DNA of 8,320 bases from Verrucomicrobiota bacterium (GCA_025360895.1 JANYBF010000322.1:1-8320); one strand, 5' to 3'; positions 1 to 6,933 are shown, numbered from the stretch's first letter. Translations and numbers: made by a program. Notes: generated by a model not told the origin, from the letters alone.

Positions 1-315
1 GCGCTGGATTTCCTGTGAGCGTCCGTCAATTTTTCCCTTGGTGATGTCGCGTGGTTTGCGTTGCAAGGTGGAGTAGGGGAGCATCGAATACTCGGCCGTA
101 ATCCAACCGCCAGTGACGCCTTGTTCCTTCATCCAGCGCGGGACGCTTTCTTCGATGGTGACGCCGCAGATGACGCGCGTGTTGCCCCATTCGATGAGGG
201 TGGAGCCGGTGGCATAGGGCGCGATGTGGTTTTGAAAGCGGAGGGGACGCGGTTGGTCGGGACGTCGGCCATCTGAGCGGACGGTTAAAGTTTCGGCTGC
301 TTGGGTTGGCTCCAT
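1..315 (-). CDS. rph: Ribonuclease PH, N-terminal part (cut by window edge)
   Basis: RNase PH is a cytoplasmic phosphate-dependent 3'-5' exoribonuclease that trims the 3' trailer of tRNA precursors. The frame opens at the ATG at 315 and runs off the left edge without a stop, giving 105 residues of a family usually near 240. It is recognised by the chain of conserved blocks: SDGRRPDQPRPL (14-25), YATGSTLIEWGNTRVICGV (34-52), EESVPRWMKEQG (55-66), GWITAEYSMLP (70-80) and GRSQEIQR (98-105). These match the start of E. coli Rph block by block, including the GR..EIQR segment near the phosphate/RNA site. The N-terminus carries about 12 more residues than E. coli Rph; no alternative Met fits before residue 62, so the ATG is kept. 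The gene lies 135 bp beyond the efflux operon on the same strand and has its own promoter candidate. The catalytic C-terminal half is outside the window, so integrity cannot be judged. Confidence 0.93.
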   Translation of the reverse strand, partial: MEPTQAAETLTVRSDGRRPDQPRPLRFQNHIAPYATGSTLIEWGNTRVICGVTIEESVPRWMKEQGVTGGWITAEYSMLPYSTLQRKPRDITKGKIDGRSQEIQR

Positions 316-325
316 AGTGAGAAAT

Positions 326-354
326 ATAATAAGGAGAGCCACGATGCAGGGCAA
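326..354 (-). promoter_or_regulatory. Sigma70-like promoter for rph
   Basis: Read on the minus strand, a TTGCCC -35 box (354-349; 4 of 6 consensus bases) is followed by exactly 17 bp and a TATTAT -10 box (331-326; 5 of 6). Ten bases (ATTTCTCACT) separate the -10 box from the ATG at 315, so a normal start point would leave a leader of only about 3-4 nt. This would separate rph from the efflux genes upstream. The boxes are seen in the sequence; promoter activity is inferred. Confidence 0.45.
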
Positions 355-450
355 CGCGGAAAACGTCAGCACCAAACCAAAGTGCGGACAATCATTACCC
401 GCCAGCGCTTAAAACTCTTCGCCATCGGTGCGGTTTACCGCTTGGCAAAC

Positions 451-1677
451 CTATTGCGCGATCTGGATTGGCTTTACCCGCTGCCCGGCTTTGATGCGGT
501 CGCCCGGATACAGGATCACTTCCTCACCATTTTTCAAGCCGTCGAGGATTTGCATCTCGCTGCCACTGCTGCGCCCCACCGTTACGCTCCGGAATTCCGC
601 GCGGCCACCGGCCAACACGAATGCCGCCCAGTTCTCTCCCCACCGAAACAATGCCCCGGCCGGGACTTTGAGTGTCTGGTCGGCTTCCCAGATCACGATG
701 CGCGCTTCGACCCGGAAGTTGTCACCCAGATTGCGGCGCTGCTCGTAGGGCGTGACCAAATCCACCACCACATTCACGCGTTGTTCCTCGACGCCCAGCG
801 CGGAGACTTTCAGAAACGCCGCCGGCTCCACGAAGCGGACCCGCGCCGCCAAAGCTTCGCCGCCGCCCCACTGTTCCAGCTCCACCTTCGCCCCCGGGGC
901 AATCGTTGCGCCATCGCGCGAAAGCACCTCGATGATTGCTTCCAGGTCAGCGGGATCACCGATCGTCACCAACGGCGTCCCGGCCGGGACCACCCGCGTA
1001 TTCTCCTCGAACACATGCAGCACTCTGCCACTCGTCGGCGATGTGACTTCGACGGGCGCCCGGACCGTGTTGGTGGGCGAACCATCACTCACGGCAAATT
1101 CCTGCAACTCCGTTTCCACTTCGCGCAGGCCGCTTTCGGCGGCGGTGAAATCCTTCGCGGCGGAAGTCTCGCGCCACTGGGCGCTTTCCAACTCCTGCTG
1201 CGAGGCGGATTTCTCGGCGAGTAATTTTTCGATGCGCCGCAACTCACTCGCCGCGTATCGTTGCGCGGCCTTCGCCTTGTCGAGATTCGCCGCCGCCGTG
1301 GCCCGCCGGGCCTCGGCCAGCGCACGGTTGCGGGCGTCCAATATCGCCGGGGAAACGGGATCAATCACCGCCACCACCGTCATGCCCGCGCTGACGGCCG
1401 CGCCGGCCTTGAAAGGAATCCGCCGTAGATGTCCGGCTACCGGTGCAGACACGACGTACCGCTCTTTGATGCGGGTCTTGCCTTCCTCGTTCACTGTGGC
1501 GCGCAGTTTACCCTGGGTGACGCGCGCGGTTTCCACCGGAACGGGTCGGGGGACAAAGCCAATGACGATCAACGCTACCAACAGCCCGGCGCCGAGCCAC
1601 GGCAGCCAACGCTTGGAGCGATTTTGATGGTTGCGCCGCGCGGGCGGGCGCGGAGACGGGATTAGATTGGAGGTCAT
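451..1677 (-). CDS. HlyD/MacA-type periplasmic adaptor of an ABC efflux system
   Basis: A 408-residue membrane fusion protein expected to link the inner-membrane transporter to an outer-membrane channel. A basic N-terminus (13-23) is followed by one membrane anchor (about 24-43), so the bulk is periplasmic. Two half-lipoyl segments, around VVSAPVAGHLRRIPFKAGAAV (75-95) and VTSPTSGRVLHVFEENTRVV (211-230), flank an Ala/Glu/Arg/Lys-rich helical hairpin (about 112-195) that should form the coiled coil. A beta-barrel region follows (about 245-330), then a membrane-proximal domain ending near 408 (VPAGALF, about 338-344; G.EVILYPGDRIKAGQRV, about 384-401). This is the canonical domain order and length. 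It starts 19 bp after the permease stop, so it is probably the third gene of the operon. No Shine-Dalgarno site is seen; a T5CC tract touches the ATG. The substrate cannot be read from sequence. MacA is the closest functional analogy, but I do not assign that symbol. Confidence 0.9.
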   Translation of the reverse strand: MTSNLIPSPRPPARRNHQNRSKRWLPWLGAGLLVALIVIGFVPRPVPVETARVTQGKLRATVNEEGKTRIKERYVVSAPVAGHLRRIPFKAGAAVSAGMTVVAVIDPVSPAILDARNRALAEARRATAAANLDKAKAAQRYAASELRRIEKLLAEKSASQQELESAQWRETSAAKDFTAAESGLREVETELQEFAVSDGSPTNTVRAPVEVTSPTSGRVLHVFEENTRVVPAGTPLVTIGDPADLEAIIEVLSRDGATIAPGAKVELEQWGGGEALAARVRFVEPAAFLKVSALGVEEQRVNVVVDLVTPYEQRRNLGDNFRVEARIVIWEADQTLKVPAGALFRWGENWAAFVLAGGRAEFRSVTVGRSSGSEMQILDGLKNGEEVILYPGDRIKAGQRVKPIQIAQ

Positions 1678-1696
1678 GGAAAAATAATTGAGCGGT

Positions 1697-4063
1697 TCAC
1701 TCGGGTGCTTTCAATGCGCTGACAAGATTCAGTTCTTTCAACCGCCGCAATACGAGCAGCGCCGAAATCGTCGAAGCCACCGCCACGACCAGCGTGGCAA
1801 AGGCATAATTGTGCAGCGTGAAAATCACGGGCAGCCGCACGGTTTCGGTGTTCACGGCGCTCACGATGCCTTTGGCGAAACCGGTGCCCAACAGCAGCCC
1901 CAGCGGCAGCGCGATCAGCGCCAGGATCGTCAGCTCGGTGATCAATACCGCACCGACTTCACGCTCGGAAAATCCGATCACCCGCAACGTCGCCAGTTCC
2001 CGCGCCCGCTCGGCCAGCGAGATGCGGGCGTTGTTATACACCACCCCAAACGCGACGACGATGGCAAACATCAGATAGATGCTCTGGATCAGATTGATGC
2101 TTGCGGCGGTCGTCTTGCGGAAATTTTCACGCAACGATTCCTTGATGCCGACCCAGCTCACGCGCGGGATTTGCTTCAGCGCGTGCAAAAACTCCCGGCG
2201 ATGCGCCATGTCAATCGTGAGGCTCGCGCCGTTCATCACGTCGCCATCGCCCAGCAACCGGTTCAACGCCCGCAGCTCCATGTGCGCCGCGATGCCGGTG
2301 AGGTCTTCCGAAACCCCCATAAGCGGCACAACGCGCAAGGGGCGGTGGCCTTCGAGAAACTCCACTGTGAGTTCGTCGCCAATTTTCGCAGCCAACACTT
2401 CGGCGAGCTTGGCGGAAATCACAAGGCCCTCTGGCGGCAGAACAATTTCGCGATATTTCGCGTCCACGACGCGGCTGTGTTGCGTGTCCGCCGGCATGCC
2501 TTGAATGCCGATCTGCCGGCTGCGATGCCCGAAACGAATCCGCGCTGCCGCGCCGCGAAACGGTTCCACCGCGATCACGCCGGGCAGTTGTTGCAGAAGA
2601 TCACGCACCTGCAGGCTGGCCGGTTCGACGAGGCCGAGGTTCATATCCTGCCGTTGCACCACGTCCCACTGAAACCCGAGCAGTTCGCTCACGCTGTCGC
2701 GGAAGCAATTTGGCACGATCAAAATTCCCGTTGCCAGCGCCAGCCCGGCCACGGTGAACAGCGCCTGCATGGGCCGCCGTTCGAGATTCCGCACGGCAAT
2801 CCGGAACGAATGCGAGAACAAGTGACCGATGCCGGTGCGTTCGATGAGCGCCGGGCGGAAGTTCGCTGGCGGCTCGGGCCGCATCGCTTCGGCCGGAGGC
2901 AGTTTTGCCGCCCGCCGTACGGCGCTGAAAACACCGAGCAGCGCCGCGCCCACCCCGACCCCGAGCGCCAGCACCATTGCCGAGCGATCGAAGCGGAAAT
3001 GCAAATTCGGAAAGCGAAAGAAGAGATGATACATTTTTACGAGCTGATGCCCCAGCGCGACGCCACCCACGGTGCCAATCGCCGCTCCGCCGACCACCAT
3101 CACGAACGCAAACTTCAGGTAATGCAAAACGATCTGCCGGTTCGCGAAGCCAAACGCTTTGAGGATGGCGATCTGTTCGCGTTGCAAGGTCAGCAGTCGC
3201 GACAACACGGCGTTGGTCATGAAGGCCGCGACGCTCAGAAATACCAGCGGAAACCCGATGGAGAGCGTTTGCAGGATCCGGATTTCATCCGACACCCGGA
3301 TGTGCGACGGATGGTCCGCCCGGCCGTACGCGCCGCGCCCGCCGTAGGGTTCGAGCAACCGGTCCAACTCGGCGATCACCGATCGCAATTGCGCGCGCGG
3401 CGCGAGCGTGCAGGTGAGGTAATTGAACGCGCCATAGAGGTCAAACGCGGTGGCAATTTCCTTGTACGGCATCCAGAAGGTGCCATAGGTGCGATTGTCC
3501 GGCAGCGACGCGCCGGGGCGGGCTTCAAAAATAATCTCCGGCGACAGGACGATCCCGGCAATGCGAAATTCCTTTCGCCGGCCATTGAGCAATAGCGCAA
3601 GTTGGTCGCCGGGATGAAGCTGGTTGGCCTCGGCGAAGGCCTCGCTCACGAGCACTTCGCCGCGGCTGCCCGGGGCGAGCCAGCTTCCCGTACGCAGGAA
3701 AAGCCGGTTCAATTCCGGGAGGCCAAAATCCGGCAGCGAACGCACCTGGCCGCTGGCCGGTTCGTCCAGGCCACCCAGATCAAGCGTCACCTGCACCGCG
3801 ATGCCCGCTTGTGCCGTAGCCACGCCGGGCACCTCCGCCAGTTGCGTCGCCAGCGCGTTCGGCGCGCGTTTCAAATGCGCAAAGACTTCGGCAAAGCGAT
3901 GCGCCTCGTAGTATTCCTGCCGCGTGCTCTCCAGCGAATAGATCAGGCTGCGCGCCATCACCAGCATCGCGAGTCCGCACGCCATGACGAGCGCGACCGC
4001 GACCACCTGGCCTTTCATCCGGTTCAGGTCGCGCAGCAGTTTGCGATCGAGGTTGGGGAGCAT
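1697..4063 (-). CDS. ABC transporter permease with two FtsX domains (MacB-like duplicated architecture)
   Basis: A 788-residue inner-membrane permease. Eight hydrophobic segments are visible, near 18-38, 268-290, 316-340, 361-382, 434-452, 657-677, 704-732 and 754-772. Each half has one helix, a periplasmic domain of about 200-230 residues, then three helices; this is the MacB/LolC membrane layout repeated twice. FtsX-type coupling segments appear in both halves: LLTLQREQIAILKAFGFANRQ (290-310) and RARELATLRVIGFSEREV (686-703), both with the L..L(K/R).(F/I)GF pattern. There is no nucleotide-binding domain in the chain; the separate ATPase just upstream supplies it. The start ATG overlaps the ATPase stop by one base (TAATG), which suggests translational coupling. 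In the family such permeases extrude or transfer lipids, peptides or drugs rather than importing solutes; the cargo here is unknown. No frameshift or truncation is seen. Confidence 0.9.
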   Translation of the reverse strand: MLPNLDRKLLRDLNRMKGQVVAVALVMACGLAMLVMARSLIYSLESTRQEYYEAHRFAEVFAHLKRAPNALATQLAEVPGVATAQAGIAVQVTLDLGGLDEPASGQVRSLPDFGLPELNRLFLRTGSWLAPGSRGEVLVSEAFAEANQLHPGDQLALLLNGRRKEFRIAGIVLSPEIIFEARPGASLPDNRTYGTFWMPYKEIATAFDLYGAFNYLTCTLAPRAQLRSVIAELDRLLEPYGGRGAYGRADHPSHIRVSDEIRILQTLSIGFPLVFLSVAAFMTNAVLSRLLTLQREQIAILKAFGFANRQIVLHYLKFAFVMVVGGAAIGTVGGVALGHQLVKMYHLFFRFPNLHFRFDRSAMVLALGVGVGAALLGVFSAVRRAAKLPPAEAMRPEPPANFRPALIERTGIGHLFSHSFRIAVRNLERRPMQALFTVAGLALATGILIVPNCFRDSVSELLGFQWDVVQRQDMNLGLVEPASLQVRDLLQQLPGVIAVEPFRGAAARIRFGHRSRQIGIQGMPADTQHSRVVDAKYREIVLPPEGLVISAKLAEVLAAKIGDELTVEFLEGHRPLRVVPLMGVSEDLTGIAAHMELRALNRLLGDGDVMNGASLTIDMAHRREFLHALKQIPRVSWVGIKESLRENFRKTTAASINLIQSIYLMFAIVVAFGVVYNNARISLAERARELATLRVIGFSEREVGAVLITELTILALIALPLGLLLGTGFAKGIVSAVNTETVRLPVIFTLHNYAFATLVVAVASTISALLVLRRLKELNLVSALKAPE

Positions 4064-4806
4064 TACCAGTTCAAGCTGCTCGCCGGGGCGCGCGTGGCAT
4101 TGCGAAGCTGGTGATGCACGCGGCCATCGGAAAAATGGATGACGCGATCCGCCATGCCCGCCATGACGGCGTTGTGGGTGATGACGATCGTGAGCGTGCC
4201 CAACTCGCGATTCACCCGTTCGATCGCCTCCAGTACCACGATGCCCGTGCGCACATCCAGCGCGCCGGTCGGCTCGTCGCAGAGCAAAACCTCCGGTCGC
4301 TTGGCAATGGCACGGGCGATGGCCACCCGCTGTTGTTCGCCACCCGAGAGTTGGGCGGGAAAATGATCCAGCCGCGCCCCGAGATTGACCATGTCCAACG
4401 CCTCCTCGGGCGGCATTGGGTCACGCGCAATCTCCGTGATCAGCGCCACGTTCTCGCGCGCGGTCAGGCTGGGGATCAAATTGTAAAACTGGAAAATGAA
4501 GCCAACCGAATCGCGCCGATAGCGCGTAAGTTCCGCTTCCGGCGCACAGGTGAGATCAAAATCACGGTACCGCAATTCACCGGCCGTCGGAACATCCAGC
4601 CCGCCAAGATTATTGAGCAAGGTCGTCTTGCCGCTGCCCGACGGCCCCAACAGGACGGCCAGCTCGCCCGCGTAAAAATCCAGATCCACGCCGGCGAGGG
4701 CATGCACTTCTGCCTCGCCCATGCCATAGACCTTCGTCAAGCTGCGGACGTGAAAGACCTTCGGTCGCACGGCCACCGCCTGTGTTTCGGGAGTGAGAGT
4801 GTCCAT
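4063..4806 (-). CDS. ABC transporter ATP-binding protein (LolD/MacB/DevA-like)
   Basis: A 247-residue cytoplasmic ATPase that should power the adjacent permease. All nucleotide-binding motifs are intact: Walker A GPSGSGKT (54-61), Q-loop glutamine in FQFYNL (Q106), signature LSGGEQQR (153-160), Walker B VLLCDEP with catalytic E178, D-loop GALD (181-184) and switch histidine H211 in VITHNAV. The motif set and FQFYNLIPSLTARENV (105-120) are typical of the LolD/MacB/FtsE exporter class, not importers. The N-terminus has about 16 residues before the core; the next Met (29) falls inside the core, so the ATG at 4806 is the best start. It is first in the operon, and its TAA shares its last base with the permease ATG. 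A sigma70-like promoter candidate lies just upstream. The function as an exporter ATPase is secure; the substrate is not. Confidence 0.95.
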   Translation of the reverse strand: MDTLTPETQAVAVRPKVFHVRSLTKVYGMGEAEVHALAGVDLDFYAGELAVLLGPSGSGKTTLLNNLGGLDVPTAGELRYRDFDLTCAPEAELTRYRRDSVGFIFQFYNLIPSLTARENVALITEIARDPMPPEEALDMVNLGARLDHFPAQLSGGEQQRVAIARAIAKRPEVLLCDEPTGALDVRTGIVVLEAIERVNRELGTLTIVITHNAVMAGMADRVIHFSDGRVHHQLRNATRAPASSLNW

Positions 4807-4985
4807 TGCCAGTCACCGTTTGATAACAGCCGGACGCCGCGCCAGCAAGCCTGTGGTAAGTCGGAAGGGTGCCGATTGGAATTGGCGGATTGAGAAGTGG
4901 TGCGCCGTTTGACGGGCTTATATTTAATCTTGAGCATTCAGCCTTTGTCGCCGCCGACGTGAGGAGGCGGATGGAGCGCGGTGAC
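4807..4985. other. Intergenic region between mutarotase and efflux operon
   Basis: A 179-bp gap with no credible gene. It must hold the end of the trxB-mutarotase transcript and the start of the efflux transcript, both read on the minus strand. Besides the weak promoter at 4820-4848, there is a local AT-rich patch (about 4918-4930, ttatatttaatct), unusual in this GC-rich setting. A short GC-rich hairpin (ccgcc 4951-4955 with ggcgg 4966-4970) follows the mutarotase stop but has no T-run, so I do not call it a terminator. Confidence 0.6.
4820..4848 (-). promoter_or_regulatory. Weak promoter candidate for the efflux operon
   Basis: On the minus strand, TTGCTG (4848-4843; 3 of 6 -35 matches) and TATCAA (4825-4820; 4 of 6 -10 matches) are separated by 17 bp. 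The -10 box ends 13 bases before the ATG at 4806, implying a short leader as for rph. The match is modest and the region is short, so this may be chance. Confidence 0.25.
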
Positions 4986-5843
4986 TCACGCTGTGGCTTC
5001 GCTGCTGAGCTTCACCTTTAACGACGCGATGCCACCGGGGGCGAGCGTGATTTGATTTTTCGCCACGTTGCCGGATTCCACGCACACCATCCGTTGATAT
5101 TCCTCGTTGCCGAAGTCGGCCATGGCTTTCGCTTTGGCGATCCATGGATTCCAAACCACGGTCGAAGCCGAGCCAGTTTTCTCCACGCGGATGACCCGTT
5201 GCCGGGCAGTGTCATGAATTTCCACCCGGTGCGGCGTATTGACGTAGGCCCGGTCCACTTCGCCCGCAAAGCGGATGGCCTCGGCTGTCTCGGTTTTACG
5301 CTGATGTCCGTCCAAAGCGTCGAGGTAGGTCACCCCTTGCAACCCCACCACGCGCAGCGAGTGGATGTCGCCGATGGCGAAATAGGTGTGAAGGCAATTC
5401 TCAAAGGCATACGCCTGCGCCGATTTGTTCGTGACGATGAACTCGGCGCTCAACCCATCGCTGAACGCAACCTCGTATTCGACGGTGATATCGTCCGCTC
5501 GAAGTTCCGGGTCTGGCGGTAAGATTAATCGTGTGGTGACGATTCCGTCGTCCGTGGTCTTGATTTCCTTCAAGGTCCAGGAACGGTTGCGAACAAAGCC
5601 GTGTTGTCCGGGTTTGTCCGCCGGTTTGCCAAACCACGGAAAGATAATTGGGATGCCACCGCGAATCGGCACACCCGATTCGAACCGGCTTTGATCGCTC
5701 AGGAACAACAACGGTGGTTCACCTCGTTTTTGAAAATACGTCACATGGGCGCCGTGCAAATAAATTTCGGCCGTACTCCACGCGGTGGTGATTTCGAGCT
5801 TGGGCAACCCTCCACTCCCGGTGAGAAAAGTAACGCCCGTCAT
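4986..5843 (-). CDS. D-hexose-6-phosphate mutarotase (glucose-6-phosphate 1-epimerase, YeaD-like)
   Basis: A 285-residue cytoplasmic aldose-1-epimerase-fold enzyme predicted to interconvert alpha and beta anomers of glucose 6-phosphate and related hexose phosphates. Visible signatures are SGVPIRGGIPIIFPWFG (56-72), HGFVR (81-85), ENCLHTYFAIGDI (148-160) and VCVESGN (253-259). By comparison with yeast YMR099c, H152 and E256 sit where the catalytic His and Glu are expected with nearly the same spacing, and R61 and R85 are candidate phosphate-binding residues. The family usually has 270-300 residues, so it looks complete. The open frame continues upstream to 6380 inside trxB, but that extra N-terminus resembles nothing and is low complexity. 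The ATG at 5843, which overlaps the trxB stop as ATGA, begins the recognisable fold and is taken as the start. Translation is probably coupled to trxB. No Shine-Dalgarno site is seen. Confidence 0.9.
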   Translation of the reverse strand: MTGVTFLTGSGGLPKLEITTAWSTAEIYLHGAHVTYFQKRGEPPLLFLSDQSRFESGVPIRGGIPIIFPWFGKPADKPGQHGFVRNRSWTLKEIKTTDDGIVTTRLILPPDPELRADDITVEYEVAFSDGLSAEFIVTNKSAQAYAFENCLHTYFAIGDIHSLRVVGLQGVTYLDALDGHQRKTETAEAIRFAGEVDRAYVNTPHRVEIHDTARQRVIRVEKTGSASTVVWNPWIAKAKAMADFGNEEYQRMVCVESGNVAKNQITLAPGGIASLKVKLSSEATA

Positions 5844-6772
5844 GCGTTCTGTGCGGCCAGAAATCTTTCCGCTTCGATGGCGGCGGCGCAACCCATGCCC
5901 GCCGCCGTGATCGCCTGGCGATAGACATGATCCGAACAATCCCCAGCGACAAACACCCCCGGCACATTGGTGGCAGCGCCCCCGGCGCGGATAATGTAGC
6001 CGTTCTCGTCCGTGTTGATAAAGGGTTTGAAAATTCCGGTGTTGGGCACATGGCCAATGGCAATGAACACGCCCGCGCAGTCCAGGGTGTGCTCGGCGTT
6101 GGTCTTCAAATGTTTCACCTTCACGCCCGTGACTTTTTCTTGTTTCACCCCCAATACTTCCGTGATCGCCGAGTCCCACACCATTTTGATCTTGGGGTTT
6201 GCCAGCGTGCGGTCGGCCATGATCTTGGAGGCACGCAGCGAATCGCGCCGGTGGACCAGATAAACCACCGAGGCAAAGCGCGTGAGAAACGTTGCCTCTT
6301 CGCACGCGGAATCGCCGCCGCCCACGACGACGAGCGGCTGGTTGCGGAACATCGGCAACGCGCCATCGCACGTCGCGCAATACGTCACGCCCTTTTTCTC
6401 GAGCAGATCCTCGCTTTCCAAACCCAGATGCCGATGGCTCGCGCCCGTGGCGATGATAACGGTTTTTGCCTCCAATTTTTCCCCGCCCGCCGTCAACTCA
6501 AAGGGACGTTTTGAGAAATCCACCGCTTGAACAGCGTTGCAGTAATTAACACGCGTGCCGAAACGTTCAGCTTGTTTCTGCATTCGGGTCATAAGTTCAT
6601 AACCATCCACGCCCTCGGGGAAGCCGGGGAAATTTTCGACGATGCTCGTCGTGGTCAGCAAGCCACCGGGCTGTTCGCCGGTGATGACCAGGGGTTTGAG
6701 ATTCGCGCGCGCGGTGTAGAGCGCCGCCGTCCAGCCCGCACAACCGGATCCGATGATGACAACATTTTCCAT
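5840..6772 (-). CDS. trxB: Thioredoxin-disulfide reductase (NADPH, FAD)
   Basis: A 310-residue cytoplasmic flavoenzyme that passes electrons from NADPH through FAD and a redox dithiol to thioredoxin. The FAD-binding loop is GSGCAG (8-13), then the helix ALYTARANLKPLVI (17-30). The redox-active pair is C132 and C135 in CATCDG. The NADPH fold has GGGDSACEEA (151-160) and HRRDSLRASK (174-183), whose arginines fit NADPH rather than NADH. The C-terminal FAD motif VFVAGDCSDHVYRQA (273-287) and AAGMGCAAAIEAERFL (290-305) complete the low-molecular-weight class. Length and domain order are normal and no thioredoxin domain is fused. The frame can be extended to a TTG at 6805, but the ATG at 6772 starts directly at the FAD fold and is preferred; GAGCGG six bases before it is only a weak ribosome site. 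The stop overlaps the mutarotase start. The glycine-rich loop has Cys where most bacterial TrxB have Pro. Confidence 0.96.
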   Translation of the reverse strand: MENVVIIGSGCAGWTAALYTARANLKPLVITGEQPGGLLTTTSIVENFPGFPEGVDGYELMTRMQKQAERFGTRVNYCNAVQAVDFSKRPFELTAGGEKLEAKTVIIATGASHRHLGLESEDLLEKKGVTYCATCDGALPMFRNQPLVVVGGGDSACEEATFLTRFASVVYLVHRRDSLRASKIMADRTLANPKIKMVWDSAITEVLGVKQEKVTGVKVKHLKTNAEHTLDCAGVFIAIGHVPNTGIFKPFINTDENGYIIRAGGAATNVPGVFVAGDCSDHVYRQAITAAGMGCAAAIEAERFLAAQNA

Positions 6773-6819
6773 ATATCCGCTCAAAGTAGATTCGTCCGTG
6801 CCCAAGGCAAGCCGCGAGT

Positions 6820-6861
6820 GAGTCCGGCGCTGTGGTAGAAAGCGACGAGGCCGCCGGAGTC
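6820..6861. repeat. Imperfect inverted repeat upstream of trxB
   Basis: The arms gagtccggcg (6820-6829) and cgccggagtc (6852-6861) are complementary at 9 of 10 positions, with 22 bases between them. In either transcript this could form a GC-rich stem; from its position it would fall upstream of or within the trxB leader. No T-run follows on the trxB side, so it is not an obvious terminator. Its role is unknown. Confidence 0.5.
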
Positions 6862-6897
6862 AGGGTGTTCTTGTGGAATTTTCCGGCCGTTTTTTTC

Positions 6898-6910
6898 GTT
6901 GACAGTCAAC
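6898..6910. promoter_or_regulatory. Perfect 13-bp palindrome, candidate operator
   Basis: GTTGAC-A-GTCAAC is an exact inverted repeat with a single central base, ending 23 bp before the oxidoreductase ATG. The symmetric arms fit binding by a dimeric repressor or activator better than an RNA hairpin, since one base cannot form a loop. It contains TTGACA (6899-6904), a perfect -35 match, but no acceptable -10 box follows at the right distance. The palindrome is seen; the operator role is inferred. Confidence 0.35.
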
Positions 6911-6933
6911 ACCGTCCGGCAGAAAGTTTTTCC

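Larger units (their letters stand above)
6773..6933. other. Divergent regulatory region between trxB and the Gfo/Idh gene
   Basis: A 161-bp region from which two genes point away from each other, so it should hold both promoters. I could not find a convincing sigma70 pair for either gene. For trxB a TTGCCT..TACTTT pair with a 16-bp spacer on the minus strand is weak. The region does hold a 10-bp imperfect inverted repeat, a T7 run (6890-6896) and a perfect 13-bp palindrome close to the oxidoreductase start. No small gene is supported. Confidence 0.6.

Noticed and set aside
26..391. 121-codon minus-strand frame overlapping rph
   Set aside because: It is out of frame with rph, whose translation shows unbroken family blocks; the shadow product is His/Arg/Pro-rich.
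301..1224. 307-codon open frame on the plus strand, antisense to the adaptor
   Set aside because: Same codon-register effect; the product has no family features, and it also runs across the rph promoter and rph start.
1688..3595. 635-codon open frame on the plus strand, antisense to the permease
   Set aside because: It is in codon register with the permease on the other strand; rarity of TTA, CTA and TCA codons in a GC-rich gene removes its stops. The product is Arg/Gln/His-rich with no recognisable fold, while the minus-strand product is a clear FtsX permease.
4111..4893. 260-codon open frame on the plus strand, antisense to the ABC ATPase
   Set aside because: The opposite strand has every ABC motif intact; this frame is the antisense shadow.
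4951..4970. Hairpin after the mutarotase as an intrinsic terminator
   Set aside because: The stem is only five pairs with a ten-base loop and no T-run follows on the minus strand.
5844..6380. N-terminal extension of the mutarotase frame to give a 464-residue protein
   Set aside because: The extra part lies entirely inside trxB in another frame, is Arg/Gly/His-rich and resembles nothing; the mutarotase fold begins at the ATG at 5843.
6773..6805. Upstream TTG start for trxB adding 11 residues
   Set aside because: The ATG at 6772 begins exactly at the FAD-binding fold as in other TrxB; the extra residues have no conserved character.
6899..6933. TTGACA as the -35 box of an oxidoreductase promoter
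   Set aside because: Bases at the right spacing (about 6921-6927) are GA-rich and do not resemble TATAAT, and the start point would fall at or past the ATG.
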